64,000 bases of DNA. Origin: Streptomyces sp. 71268. Its GTDB lineage: Bacteria > Actinomycetota > Actinomycetes > Streptomycetales > Streptomycetaceae. The notes beneath the pieces were generated by a model. The model was not told the DNA's origin. It was given only the letters and a program-made list of their open reading frames with translations, and made no database searches. The stretch spans positions 773,501 through 837,500 of the forward strand of contig NZ_CP114200.1 of NCBI RefSeq assembly GCF_029392895.1. The letters are read 5' to 3'. This document shows, in pieces, positions 17,675 through 25,778 of the stretch. Each line of letters begins with the position of its first letter. Within the stretch, counting starts at the first letter, position 1. Position numbers and translations under genes: made by a program.

Positions 17675-18067
17675 ATGGTGCATGTGCTGAGCAGCCGCGT
17701 CCTCCTGCGGCCCATCGACCCCGAGCGTTCGCGCCGCTTCTACGGGCGCGCCCTCGGCCTTGAGGTCGCCCGCGAATTCGGCACCGGGCCCGAGCGGGGC
17801 ACCGTCTACTTTCTGGGCGGCGGCTTCCTTGAGGTCTCCGGACGCTCGGACACCCCGCCCGCGCCCGGCCTTCAGCTCTGGCTCCAGGTCCCGGACGTGG
17901 CGGCGGCGCACAAGGAGCTGTCGGCGCAGGGCGTGCGAGTGCTGCGCCCGCCGCTGCGGGAGCCGTGGGGGTTGGTGGAGATGTGGATCGCCGACCCCGA
18001 CGACGTGAGGATCGCCCTGATCGAGGTGCCCGTCGACCACCCGCTGCGCTACCGCCCCGGCCTCTGA
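17675..18067 (+). CDS. VOC (glyoxalase/bleomycin-resistance-like) protein
   Basis: A 130-residue single VOC domain. The first beta-alpha unit is LLRPIDPERSRRFYGRALGL, followed by the second half from LQLWLQVPDVAAAHKELSAQ and ending in EMWIADPDDVRIALIEVP, where the glutamate is a usual metal ligand. Such proteins act as dimers on diverse substrates or bind drugs. The ATG at 17675 lies 7 nt after a TAGGGT hexamer (17662-17667), so the mRNA is probably leaderless; an in-frame ATG at 17657 would lie upstream of that -10. Function is not predictable beyond the fold. Confidence 0.85.
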   Translation: MVHVLSSRVLLRPIDPERSRRFYGRALGLEVAREFGTGPERGTVYFLGGGFLEVSGRSDTPPAPGLQLWLQVPDVAAAHKELSAQGVRVLRPPLREPWGLVEMWIADPDDVRIALIEVPVDHPLRYRPGL

Positions 18068-18232
18068 CTCCCAGCCGCCCCTCACCCCGGCCCGCGTCCA
18101 ACCCGGCGCCCCGTCACCCCCGTCACGCCCACACCGCTTACGGGACTCCCCCGGGTACGCTCGCGAGAGGGTCACCGCGCCGACACCTCGTGCCGGGACG
18201 GCTCGGCCGCCGCGGGCACAGGGGAGGTCACG

Positions 18233-18406
18233 GTGTTCAACCTGGTCGACGAGTTGTTCGCGCCCGGCCGCAAACACACCCAGGACGAACGCGAGCGGCT
18301 TGAGCTGTGCGTGGACGACATCGGCGACGGCGACCCAGGACGTGGGCCCATCGACCTCGCCTCCGGCCGGGTGACGATACGCCGCGCGCCGGACCCGACC
18401 CGCTAG
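18233..18406 (+). CDS. DUF6191 small protein (57 aa)
   Basis: A small gene with a GTG start preceded by GGGGAGG. The protein begins MFNLVDELFAPGRKHTQDER, continues with an acidic middle, and has DPGRGPIDLASGRVTI near the end. This matches the short actinobacterial DUF6191 proteins as I remember them, with the FAPGRKHT and GPIDLASG blocks. There is no membrane helix or cysteine. It lies alone between the VOC and M56 peptidase genes, and its function is unknown. GC-rich third codon positions support it as a real gene. Confidence 0.8.
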   Translation: MFNLVDELFAPGRKHTQDERERLELCVDDIGDGDPGRGPIDLASGRVTIRRAPDPTR

Positions 18407-18575
18407 CGCGGCCCACCCGACGCGCGCACCGCGCCGCGACCGTACTCCGGCGCTCACCCCGAAGCCGCCACCGCGCGGAGGGGCACACTCCGCAACCCTT
18501 CACCCCACGTGTCGTGCGTCACTTCGGTGCTGTGACCGTACCGGCGCCCGTCCAGCCCCTCATAGGCTGAGCGAC

Positions 18576-19508
18576 ATGATGGTCCCGCTGGCGCTGCTGG
18601 CGCTGGGAGCAGTGGCCGCGGCCCTGGCGCCGCGCATGCTGACCCGCTCCGACTGGCCCGACCGCGAACCGGTGCTCGCCCTGTGGGTGTGGCAGTGCGT
18701 GGTGGTCGGCGTCATCATGTGCTGCGCGCTGGCCATGTCGCTGAGCGCGGCGGCGGCCTGGGAGGCGGTACGGGGCAACGTCTTCGCGCCCGCGCCGAAC
18801 GGTGTCATGGAGGCGTACGCGCTCACCGCCTACGGGCCGTGGGCCGCGCCGGTGGCCGTCGTTTTGGCCTGTGGCGCCGTGTGGACCGTCGTCATGCTGA
18901 CCCGGGAGGTGCGCGGCTCGCGGGCGCAGCGCAAGCAGCGCCGCGCCGACCTGCTCGTGCGCTCCCCCCAACTGCCCGGCGAGGAGTCCAGCGGCAACCG
19001 GCTGGTCGTCCTGGAGGGTGACCGCCCCGACGCGTGGTGGCTGCCCGGCGCGGCACCACAGTTGGTCATCACGACGGCCGCGCTACGCCGGTTGAACGGA
19101 CGGCAACTCGACGCCGTGCTGGCGCACGAGGAAGGCCACGCCCACGCCCGCCACCACTGGCTGTTGAACGCCTCGTCCGCGCTGGCCGGCGGCTTCCCGC
19201 AGGTGCCGGTGTTCGCCGCCTTCCGGGACCAGGTGCACCGGCTGGTGGAGCTGGCCGCGGACGACGTGGCGTCACGCCGCTTCGGCCGGCTGGCCATCGC
19301 CCTCGCGCTGGTCGAACTCAACGAGGAGCGCGGCGTCTTCGGCCCCTGCCCCGGGGTCGCCGAGGTACCCCGCCGGGTCAACCGCCTGCTGGCCCCCGGG
19401 CAGCGCTTCACGACGGCCCGCCGCTGGCGGATGACGGCCGCGGCCGCCCTGGTGCCGGTGGTCCCGGTGCTCGTCACCCTCGTACCGGCACTGCGCGCAC
19501 TGGGTTAG
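18576..19508 (+). CDS. M56 family (BlaR1/MecR1-like) membrane metallopeptidase
   Basis: A 310-residue protein with two hydrophobic helices near the N-terminus, a third around residues 85-105, a cytosolic zinc-peptidase domain, and a C-terminal helix. HEEGHAHARHHW contains the HExxH zinc motif and VELAADDVASRRFG the third ligand region. M56 proteins normally pair with a BlaI-type repressor, which they cleave. No BlaI gene is adjacent, so the substrate is unclear. TAGGCT (18563-18568) lies 7 nt before the ATG, suggesting a leaderless mRNA. The stop codon lies in a 24-bp tandem duplication. Confidence 0.88.
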   Translation: MMVPLALLALGAVAAALAPRMLTRSDWPDREPVLALWVWQCVVVGVIMCCALAMSLSAAAAWEAVRGNVFAPAPNGVMEAYALTAYGPWAAPVAVVLACGAVWTVVMLTREVRGSRAQRKQRRADLLVRSPQLPGEESSGNRLVVLEGDRPDAWWLPGAAPQLVITTAALRRLNGRQLDAVLAHEEGHAHARHHWLLNASSALAGGFPQVPVFAAFRDQVHRLVELAADDVASRRFGRLAIALALVELNEERGVFGPCPGVAEVPRRVNRLLAPGQRFTTARRWRMTAAAALVPVVPVLVTLVPALRALG

Positions 19509-19542
19509 CCGGCGCCGCGCGCGCTGGGTCAGCCGGCGCCGC
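19495..19542 (+). repeat. 24-bp tandem duplication across the M56 stop codon
   Basis: Two adjacent 24-nt copies (19495-19518 and 19519-19542) differ at two positions. The stop codon TAG in the first copy reads CAG in the second, so the duplication created extra 3' sequence without lengthening the protein. Confidence 0.6.
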
Positions 19543-19648
19543 GCAACGGCGTACGCGACGCGGGCGAGGGGGTCGCGCGGCACGCGGGTGACTCCCTGCC
19601 CGTATGACCGACTGCCGCTCACCGCTCCGATCGGCGATCATTCCCCCC

Positions 19649-20449
19649 ATGCGACCGCCGCCCCGAACCACCGCCCGCCGTCCCGCCCGTCCCACACCCA
19701 GGCCGCCCGTGCCACGACGCGGCTGGGCCGTGGTCGCGGCGGTGTGCGGTGGGCTGCTCGCGGTGCTGCTCACGCTGGTGGCCGCCGAGTGGGGGCCGCT
19801 GCTGTCCGTGGACCGCGACATCGCCACCGGCCTGCACCGCTCCGCCGTGGTGCACGACGACTGGACGCGGACCAACCGCGTCTTCTCCGACTGGGTCTGG
19901 GACCCGTGGACCATGCGCGCGCTGCTCGCCGTCGTGACCGGCTGGCTGCTGTGGCGGGGCCGCTGGCCGGTCGCCCTGTGGTTGGCGGCGACCGCCACTA
20001 TCGGCACGGTGCTCCAACAGGGCCTCAAGGCCGCGGTCGGCCGGGAGCGACCTCGGTGGCCTGACCCGGTGGACTCCGCGCACTACGCCGCCTTCCCCTC
20101 CGGCCACGCGCTCACCGCGACCCTGGCCTGCGGACTGCTCCTGTGGCTGCTCGCGGTGCACTCGGTCCGCCGCCTGTGGCGGGGGCTGGCCGCCGCGACG
20201 GCGGCGGTCTCCGTGCTCGGGGTCGGCTTCACCCGGGTCTACCTGGGCGTGCACTGGGCGACCGACGTACTGGCCGGCTGGCTGATCGGCCTGGCCCTCA
20301 CGGCGGTGGCCGTCCTGCTGTACCCGTACGCGGCCGACGCGGCACCCGGTGGCACGCCGAAGGCGAGCGAGCCGGAGACGGACACGCCGGCGCCGGGCGG
20401 CGCTACGGAGGGCCCGAGTCCGCGCGCGGACCGGCCGTACGGGACGTAG
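19649..20449 (+). CDS. PAP2-family membrane phosphatase
   Basis: A 266-residue protein with about six membrane helices and the three PAP2 motifs: KAAVGRERP, YAAFPSGHALT and RVYLGVHWATDV. These form the histidine-phosphatase site that dephosphorylates lipid phosphates such as phosphatidate or undecaprenyl pyrophosphate on the outer face of the membrane. The N-terminus is proline- and arginine-rich; the C-terminal tail is hydrophilic. An ATG at 19604 would add 15 residues. I prefer 19649 because GATCAT lies 7 nt upstream, as in other leaderless genes here, but this is uncertain. Confidence 0.85.
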   Translation: MRPPPRTTARRPARPTPRPPVPRRGWAVVAAVCGGLLAVLLTLVAAEWGPLLSVDRDIATGLHRSAVVHDDWTRTNRVFSDWVWDPWTMRALLAVVTGWLLWRGRWPVALWLAATATIGTVLQQGLKAAVGRERPRWPDPVDSAHYAAFPSGHALTATLACGLLLWLLAVHSVRRLWRGLAAATAAVSVLGVGFTRVYLGVHWATDVLAGWLIGLALTAVAVLLYPYAADAAPGGTPKASEPETDTPAPGGATEGPSPRADRPYGT

Positions 20450-20481
20450 GCACGGGGCGGTGGCGTGGCAGAGTGCTCCCC

Positions 20482-21450
20482 ATGAGCAACCTGGATCCGC
20501 GGCCCGCCACGACCGTCTGCGGCGGGCGCGCCGACGTCACCGCGCAACCCGTACGTGACCTCCTCGCGGCCAAGCCGGTCATGCTCGGCGAGAGCACCGA
20601 GGTCCGCCGGCTGCTGCCCAGCATGGGGCGACGGATGGTGGGCGCGTGGTGCTTCGTCGACCACTACGGGCCCGACGACATCGAGCGCGAGCCCGGCATG
20701 CAGGTGCCGCCGCACCCGCACATCGGCCTGCAGACGGTGAGTTGGCTGCACGCCGGTGAGGTGCTGCACCGGGACAGCCTGGGCAGCGAACAGGTCCTGC
20801 GGCCGAGGGAGCTGGGCCTGATGACGTCGGGCCGGGCCATCGCGCACGCCGAACAGTCCCCGCGCGAGCACGCGAAGCTGCTGCACGGCGCCCAGCTCTG
20901 GGTCGCGCTGCCCGACACCCACCGGCACACCGACCCGTCGTGGGAACACCACGCGGAGCTGCCCCAGGTGAGCGGTGGCGGCGGCCTCAGCGCCACGGTG
21001 ATCCTCGGCGACCTGGACGGCGCCCGCTCCCCCGGTACCACCTTCACCCCGCTGATGGGCGCCGACATCACCCTGGCCGCCGGCACCGACACCCGCCTGC
21101 CGCTCCAACCCGACTTCGAGTACGCGGCCCTGACGATGTCCGGCGAGGCCGAGGTGGACGGCGTACGCCTGGCCCCCGGCTCCCTGCTCTACCTCGGCTG
21201 CGGCCGCCGGGAACTGCCCCTGCGGGCCACGGTGGACAGCGCGTTCATGCTGCTGGGCGGCGAGCCGTTCGAGGAGCGCATCGTCATGTGGTGGAACTTC
21301 GTCGGCCGCACCCACGAGGACATCGCCCAGGCCCGCGAGGACTGGGCATCCGGCACCCGCTTCGGCGAGGTCAGCTCGTACGAGGGCGCGCCCCTACCGG
21401 CCCCCGAGCTGCCGCCGGTACCGCTGAAGGCGCGGGGGCGTACGCGCTGA
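20482..21450 (+). CDS. Pirin family protein
   Basis: A 322-residue bicupin. The N-terminal cupin has the pirin metal-site pattern: PHPHIGLQTVSWLHAGEV, then LMTSGRAIAHAEQSP with the glutamate and further histidine. The C-terminal half has the pirin_C block ERIVMWWNFVGRTHEDIAQA. Pirins are iron-binding proteins, some with quercetinase activity and others modulating enzymes or transcription. The ATG at 20482 starts just before the conserved domain, and longer upstream reading has no family match. It is on its own, so a specific role cannot be given. Confidence 0.92.
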   Translation: MSNLDPRPATTVCGGRADVTAQPVRDLLAAKPVMLGESTEVRRLLPSMGRRMVGAWCFVDHYGPDDIEREPGMQVPPHPHIGLQTVSWLHAGEVLHRDSLGSEQVLRPRELGLMTSGRAIAHAEQSPREHAKLLHGAQLWVALPDTHRHTDPSWEHHAELPQVSGGGGLSATVILGDLDGARSPGTTFTPLMGADITLAAGTDTRLPLQPDFEYAALTMSGEAEVDGVRLAPGSLLYLGCGRRELPLRATVDSAFMLLGGEPFEERIVMWWNFVGRTHEDIAQAREDWASGTRFGEVSSYEGAPLPAPELPPVPLKARGRTR

Positions 21451-21537
21451 GGTGGTGTTTGGGTTCGGTGGGCGGAGGGGCGGCCAGTGCTGACGTGAGA
21501 AATGGGGGACGCGGCCGAGCGCTCTACGGGAGCGCCG

Positions 21538-21642
21538 TAGGGGCTGCCACCAGTCGAGGTTGGCTTGGTACCGGCGCACCCTTCGGGCAATGCCCTCGTC
21601 GAAGGGCACACGTGGCTCGTAGCCGAGTTCGGAGTCGATCAC
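21538..21642 (-). pseudogene. C-terminal fragment of an RmlB-like NAD-dependent sugar-nucleotide dehydratase
   Basis: Minus-strand translation from 21642 gives DSELGYEPRVPFDEGIARRV and, a few residues on, ANLDWWQPLRR. This is the characteristic end of dTDP-glucose 4,6-dehydratases and related extended SDRs (GYxPRVxFEEG ... WWxPL). An in-frame TGA lies four codons upstream of the GTG at 21642, and no Rossmann domain is nearby. Only some 35 residues survive, so this is a relic. It marks a recombination or deletion scar beside the BKACE gene. Confidence 0.7.
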
Positions 21643-21701
21643 GGTTTGAGTTCAGTCACCTGGCTGAAGGCCTCCCGGTCGCGACCTGCCAGGATGACGC
21701 C

Positions 21702-22442
21702 ATGCTGCAGGTCTGTCTCAACGGTGCTCGAAGCCGCGCCGAGTGTCCTCATCTCCCGGTGACCCCCGACGAACTGGCGACGGCGGCCCGTGAGGCTGTC
21801 GCCGCCGGCGCCGAGGACATCCATCTGCATCCCAAGGACCGCGAGGGCCGGGACACGCTGGATGCCGACGCCGTCGCCGCCGCCGTCAACGCGGTCCGGG
21901 CGGCGGTCCCGGGCGTCCCCGTCGGGGTCACCACTGGTGCGTGGGCCACGGAGGACCCTCAGGCCCGCGCCGCGCAGGTCCGGGCCTGGACCGTGCTCCC
22001 CGATCACGCCTCCGTCAACTGGCATGAGGACGGCGCCGACGACGTGGCCGCGGCGTTGCTGGACCGGGAGGTCGGTATCGAAGCCGGTATCTACTCCGGT
22101 ACTCCCGCGGCGCGGCGGTTCCTGGGCTGGTCCGAATCCCACCGAACCCTGCGCATCCTGGCCGAGATCACCGCGACCACCCCGCAGGATGCGATCCATG
22201 CCGCTGCCGACCTGCTGAACGAACTCGCACCAGCCGCCTCGCCGGTCCTCCTGCACGGCGAAGACGAAGCCGCCTGGCCCGTCCTCCGCCTCGCGGTCGC
22301 CCGTGGCCTGGACACCCGAATCGGACTGGAAGACGTCCTCCACCTTCCCGACGGCCGTATCGCCCCGGACAACACCGCCCTCGTCCGCATGGCCCGCCAG
22401 ACCATCCCGCACTCACGCAGGGATGTCCTTCGCCAGCCGTGA
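21702..22442 (+). CDS. BKACE (DUF849) family beta-keto acid cleavage enzyme
   Basis: A 246-residue TIM-barrel protein. The N-terminal MLQVCLNGARSR, the metal-binding HLHPKD, VGVTTGAWATED and the C-terminal GLEDVLHLPDGRIAPDN match the BKACE family, which condenses beta-keto acids with acetyl-CoA to give acetoacetate and a new acyl-CoA. It is shorter than the usual 270-310 residues but keeps both ends. CAGGAT lies 6 nt before the ATG, consistent with a leaderless mRNA. It lies between a dehydratase fragment and a transposase relic, so it may have arrived with, or survived, a rearrangement. The substrate is unknown. Confidence 0.85.
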   Translation: MLQVCLNGARSRAECPHLPVTPDELATAAREAVAAGAEDIHLHPKDREGRDTLDADAVAAAVNAVRAAVPGVPVGVTTGAWATEDPQARAAQVRAWTVLPDHASVNWHEDGADDVAAALLDREVGIEAGIYSGTPAARRFLGWSESHRTLRILAEITATTPQDAIHAAADLLNELAPAASPVLLHGEDEAAWPVLRLAVARGLDTRIGLEDVLHLPDGRIAPDNTALVRMARQTIPHSRRDVLRQP

Positions 22443-22612
22443 TCACGCGCTCCGCGTGAGCTCCTTGGCACAGATCATGGAGGCGCGAAGGTGAGGCCGG
22501 CCCGGTGACTCTCGGCGGTCTTGTCATAGCGGCTGGCAATGCCGCGCCAGGCTTTCAGCTTGTTGATCAGGCGCTCGACGGTGTTCCTTGCCTTCGGCTT
22601 GACTCTCACATG
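22443..22612 (-). pseudogene. Relic of an IS5-type DDE transposase (C-terminal end)
   Basis: Minus-strand reading gives RNTVERLINKLKAWRGIASR, followed by YDKTAESHRAGL, the conserved C-terminal block of IS5-family transposases that includes the last catalytic glutamate (TVER). A one-base slip then moves to another frame that reads ASMICAKELTRSA and stops at 22443, which is also the usual transposase ending. The rest of the gene and any terminal inverted repeats are missing. Its end abuts the BKACE stop codon at 22442. Confidence 0.75.
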
Positions 22613-22723
22613 ATGTGAACGTTTAGCGTGCTGCCTCGTCACACGAGGCGACGGTGCGGTGATCCCCGCCGCGCGGGCGTACCCGCGCTCCCTCGCATCC
22701 GGACTGTCCAGGGAGGAACGCGC

Positions 22724-24340
22724 GTGTCCAGAGAAGCTCCGGCCCGGGCCGGACGGCGCGAGTGGATCGGGCTGGGGGTGCTGGCCCTGCCGACCATGGT
22801 GTTGTCGATGGACCTGTCCGTGCTGCACTTGGCGGCGCCCAGCCTGAGCGCCGATCTCGCCCCTAGCGGGGCTCAGTTGCTGTGGATTCTGGACGTCTAC
22901 GGATTCCTCGTCGCGGGCTTCCTCATGACCATGGGCACGTTGGGCGACCGGATCGGCCGGCGCAGGCTGCTGCTCTTCGGTGCGGCAGCGTTCGCCGTCG
23001 CCTCCGCGGTGGCGGCGTGCGCTCCCACCGCCGAACTGCTCATCCTGGCACGCGCGTTGCTGGGCATCGCCGGTTCCACGGTGATGCCCTCGACCCTGGC
23101 CCTGCTGTCCGGCATGTTCCGCGACCCGGCTCAGCGCACCTTCGCCTTCGCCTTCTGGATGACGTGCTTCACCGCGGGCGAGGCCATCGGCCCGCTGGTG
23201 GGCGGCGCTCTGCTCCAGCACTTCTGGTGGGGATCGGTGTTCCTGATCGGCGTACCGGTGATGATGCTCCTGTTGGTCACCGGCCCGCTGTTGCTGCCCG
23301 AACAGCGGGAGCCGGCCACCGGGCGCTTCGACCTGGTCGGCGCCCTGCTCTCGCTGGCGGCCGTGTTGTCCGTGGTCTACGGCGCGAAGCGGATGGCGGT
23401 CTCGGGGCCGAGCCTTACGGCGACGGCCTGGATCGCCGGCGGACTCGCGGTAGGAGTGGTGTTTCTACGGCAACAGCGCCGAGTGGAAGAGCCGTTGATG
23501 GACGTCGGACTGTTTCGCCATCGGGCGTTCAGCGCGGGCCTGGCCACCCAGACCCTGGCCGTCGCCGCGATGGCGGGCTCGCAACTCCTGGTACTGCAGT
23601 ACCTCCAAGCGGTCCTCGGGCTGTCACCGTTGGCTGCCGGGCTGTGGACCGTCCCCTCGGTGCTGTGCGGGATCGGCGCGACCCTCCTGGCCCCGCGCCT
23701 GGTACGCCGCGTCCGCCCGGCCCTGGTGATCAGCGCGGGCCTGGGCATGGCCGCGGTGGGGGCGGCACTGATCGCCTCGACCGTGACCCGGGAGAGCCTG
23801 GCCTGGACGGTGATCAGCTTCACGGTTCTGTACACGGGGGTGACCCCGACGCTGGCACTGACCACCGAAGCGATCGTCGGATCGGCGCCCGCCGAACGCG
23901 CGGGTCTCGCCTCCGGAATCTCGCAGAGCGGCGCCGAACTGGGCCTGGCCGGCGGGATGGCGTTCTTCGGCACCGTGGCCATGGTGGTCTACCAGGACCG
24001 CCTCTCCGAGGACATGCCCGACCGACTCAGCGCCAGCGCGCGCGACGAGGCCCACGAAACGGTGGGGGGCGCCCTGGACGTGGTCGACCGGTTGCCGGAC
24101 GAACTCGGTACGGCACTGCGGGAGGCCGCGCGGCACGCGTTCGCCGGTGGGCTGCAACTCGCCGCCGCGCTGAGCGCGGTGGGCCTGGCCCTGGCCGCGT
24201 CGTTGTCGGTCCTGTTCCTCCGCGGAATGCCCGCCACCCAGGACTCCCCCGCCGCGGAGGAAGCGCACGGGACCGAGGCGGGAGCGGAGACCACAGTCCA
24301 GGAGGCCGCGCGAGCCCAGAGCGGAGAGGGCGGCGGGTGA
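22724..24340 (+). CDS. MFS drug exporter, DHA2 family (SmvA/QacA-like)
   Basis: A 538-residue 14-helix membrane protein. Motif A is MGTLGDRIGRRRLLLFG, and the first helix region reads LSMDLSVLHLAAPSLSADL, with the acidic residue typical of QacA/SmvA-type antiporters. The tail is long and hydrophilic. The GTG at 22724 has a GGGAGGAA ribosome-binding sequence 6 nt upstream and gives the normal N-terminus; an upstream in-frame start adds 32 unrelated residues. Just upstream lies a transposase relic, so its original regulator may have been lost. The substrate is unknown. Confidence 0.9.
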   Translation: MSREAPARAGRREWIGLGVLALPTMVLSMDLSVLHLAAPSLSADLAPSGAQLLWILDVYGFLVAGFLMTMGTLGDRIGRRRLLLFGAAAFAVASAVAACAPTAELLILARALLGIAGSTVMPSTLALLSGMFRDPAQRTFAFAFWMTCFTAGEAIGPLVGGALLQHFWWGSVFLIGVPVMMLLLVTGPLLLPEQREPATGRFDLVGALLSLAAVLSVVYGAKRMAVSGPSLTATAWIAGGLAVGVVFLRQQRRVEEPLMDVGLFRHRAFSAGLATQTLAVAAMAGSQLLVLQYLQAVLGLSPLAAGLWTVPSVLCGIGATLLAPRLVRRVRPALVISAGLGMAAVGAALIASTVTRESLAWTVISFTVLYTGVTPTLALTTEAIVGSAPAERAGLASGISQSGAELGLAGGMAFFGTVAMVVYQDRLSEDMPDRLSASARDEAHETVGGALDVVDRLPDELGTALREAARHAFAGGLQLAAALSAVGLALAASLSVLFLRGMPATQDSPAAEEAHGTEAGAETTVQEAARAQSGEGGG

Positions 24341-24818
24341 CGCCACCGGCGTGACCGCCACGAACTGACATCCGCGCACGCGGGCCCGGCTGTCATCCGG
24401 CGGTCGGGCCCGTCGTCATGGACCCCGGCGCGCGAGAGCGTTCCGCCGCCCCGCTACGCCGCCGGCCGGGAGGCCGCCCTGGTTCTGCGCCTGATGCGCG
24501 TCACACCCGACCACGCGCTCGACCGGGCCCTCGTCGCCAAGCCGATGCGCCGCCCCGCCCGAGGGGACCCGTCCGTCGCCGATGACCCCACGGGCGACTC
24601 CGCCACTTGGCCATCCCTGCGGAGCGACCGCCCCCGGCGCTGGGCCACAGAAGCGCACCGCCCGCCGAAACGGACAATTTGCACCCCCTCAGGGCCAATG
24701 TCACGATAAGTGACGTATACCACGAACTATGTGCGCCGCGCACGGCGCTTCTGGCTGACAACCCGCTGCCCACGTCGACAGCCGGGGCGGGCCCGTGCGA
24801 GCGGTGCGGAGGTTCGGT
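24341..24818. promoter_or_regulatory. Gene-free interval with a GTCAC-GATAA-GTGAC inverted repeat
   Basis: No gene is evident. CGGGCCCG occurs twice (from 24381 and near 24405) behind CATCCG, a roughly 24-nt spaced direct repeat that could fold at the exporter's 3' end. At 24700-24714 is a perfect 5-bp-arm palindrome, GTCAC-GATAA-GTGAC, in an AT-richer patch 105 nt upstream of the next gene, a good candidate operator for the three-gene set that follows. Confidence 0.4.
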
Positions 24819-25778
24819 ATGGACGCAGTTCTTCTTCTGCCTTTCCCCGATGATCTTCCCAAGACGCCAGTGGAGTTGGAGGACGCCCAGCGCGTGCTGC
24901 TGGAAGCCGTCCCCGAACTCGCCCTCCCGGGACCGCGCAGCCGCGTGCGGGCGGCGCTGGGCGAGGGCATGGCGCCGGGCGGCGCGCCCGCGCCGGCGGC
25001 GAGCGCGCCGGAGGAGGAGTTCACCGAGCACGACAGATTCTTCGGCGTCACCCGAGGTCACGGCGGGCCCGACCTCTTCCTACGGTCGTTGCTGCTCGCC
25101 GAGGACGACGCCTGGCAGGACCTGCGTACCCACGGCACCAGCCTCTCCCAGGACGAGCAGGCGCGGCTGCTCACCGCGGACCGCCTCTTCCTCGGCGGTT
25201 CGGCCACAGCCGGGGCGACACCGCCCGGTTCGAGCGCGATGACGCCCGCGGCGTGCGTCGACCGCTGGCGAACCGGACACCGCCTGTTCTTCACCCTGCT
25301 GCAATCGATCACAGTGAGCGTGAGCTGTGCGACGTGTACCACCGGCGCCACCCAACAGGCACACCTGGCACGCGCCGCCCGGCTCAGCAGCGCCACCGCC
25401 GCGGCGATGCGCTTCGCCGCCGACTTCGACGAGGGGCTGTACGCGTTGTCGGTACGGCCAGCCATGACACCGCCCCGGGTCAGGCCCGGGTTCAGTGGCG
25501 CTCAGACCCGCGACCACGACCGCCTCGTACGCCTGTTGCACACACTGCCCCAGCATGTGGACCGGGCCGCCCGCCGGAGCGCCGCCTACACCGAACTGCT
25601 GGATGCCCTGGCGGGCGTCTACCGCGCGCACGTGCACGTCTGCTCCCGCTTCGGCGGCGACACGGCGCCCAGTCTGCGGATGGACGTGGAGGAGCCAGGC
25701 AGTTCGGAGACCGGCGTCCAACGTGCGGAACACTTCGCGCGCCTGCGCGTCGACCCTCTGCGCGAAGACGCCGAATGA
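24819..25778 (+). CDS. Unrecognised mostly helical protein, first of a three-gene operon
   Basis: A 319-residue protein I cannot assign. It begins MDAVLLLPFPDDLPKTPVEL and is mostly predicted helical. The middle holds SVSCATCTTGATQQAHLARA with a CxxC pair. Two later histidine-rich stretches are SGAQTRDHDRLVRLLHTLPQ and VYRAHVHVCSRF. There is no signal peptide or membrane helix. The ATG at 24819 has GGAGG at 9 nt. Its stop overlaps the next gene's start (ATGA), so it is co-translated with an ACMSD-like amidohydrolase. Histidines and cysteines could bind metal or haem, for example in an oxygenase, but this is speculation from layout only. Confidence 0.75.
   Translation: MDAVLLLPFPDDLPKTPVELEDAQRVLLEAVPELALPGPRSRVRAALGEGMAPGGAPAPAASAPEEEFTEHDRFFGVTRGHGGPDLFLRSLLLAEDDAWQDLRTHGTSLSQDEQARLLTADRLFLGGSATAGATPPGSSAMTPAACVDRWRTGHRLFFTLLQSITVSVSCATCTTGATQQAHLARAARLSSATAAAMRFAADFDEGLYALSVRPAMTPPRVRPGFSGAQTRDHDRLVRLLHTLPQHVDRAARRSAAYTELLDALAGVYRAHVHVCSRFGGDTAPSLRMDVEEPGSSETGVQRAEHFARLRVDPLREDAE

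Noticed and set aside
22443..22612. A complete insertion sequence at the transposase match
   Set aside because: Only the last 50 or so residues remain, with a frameshift, and no terminal inverted repeats or target duplication were seen.
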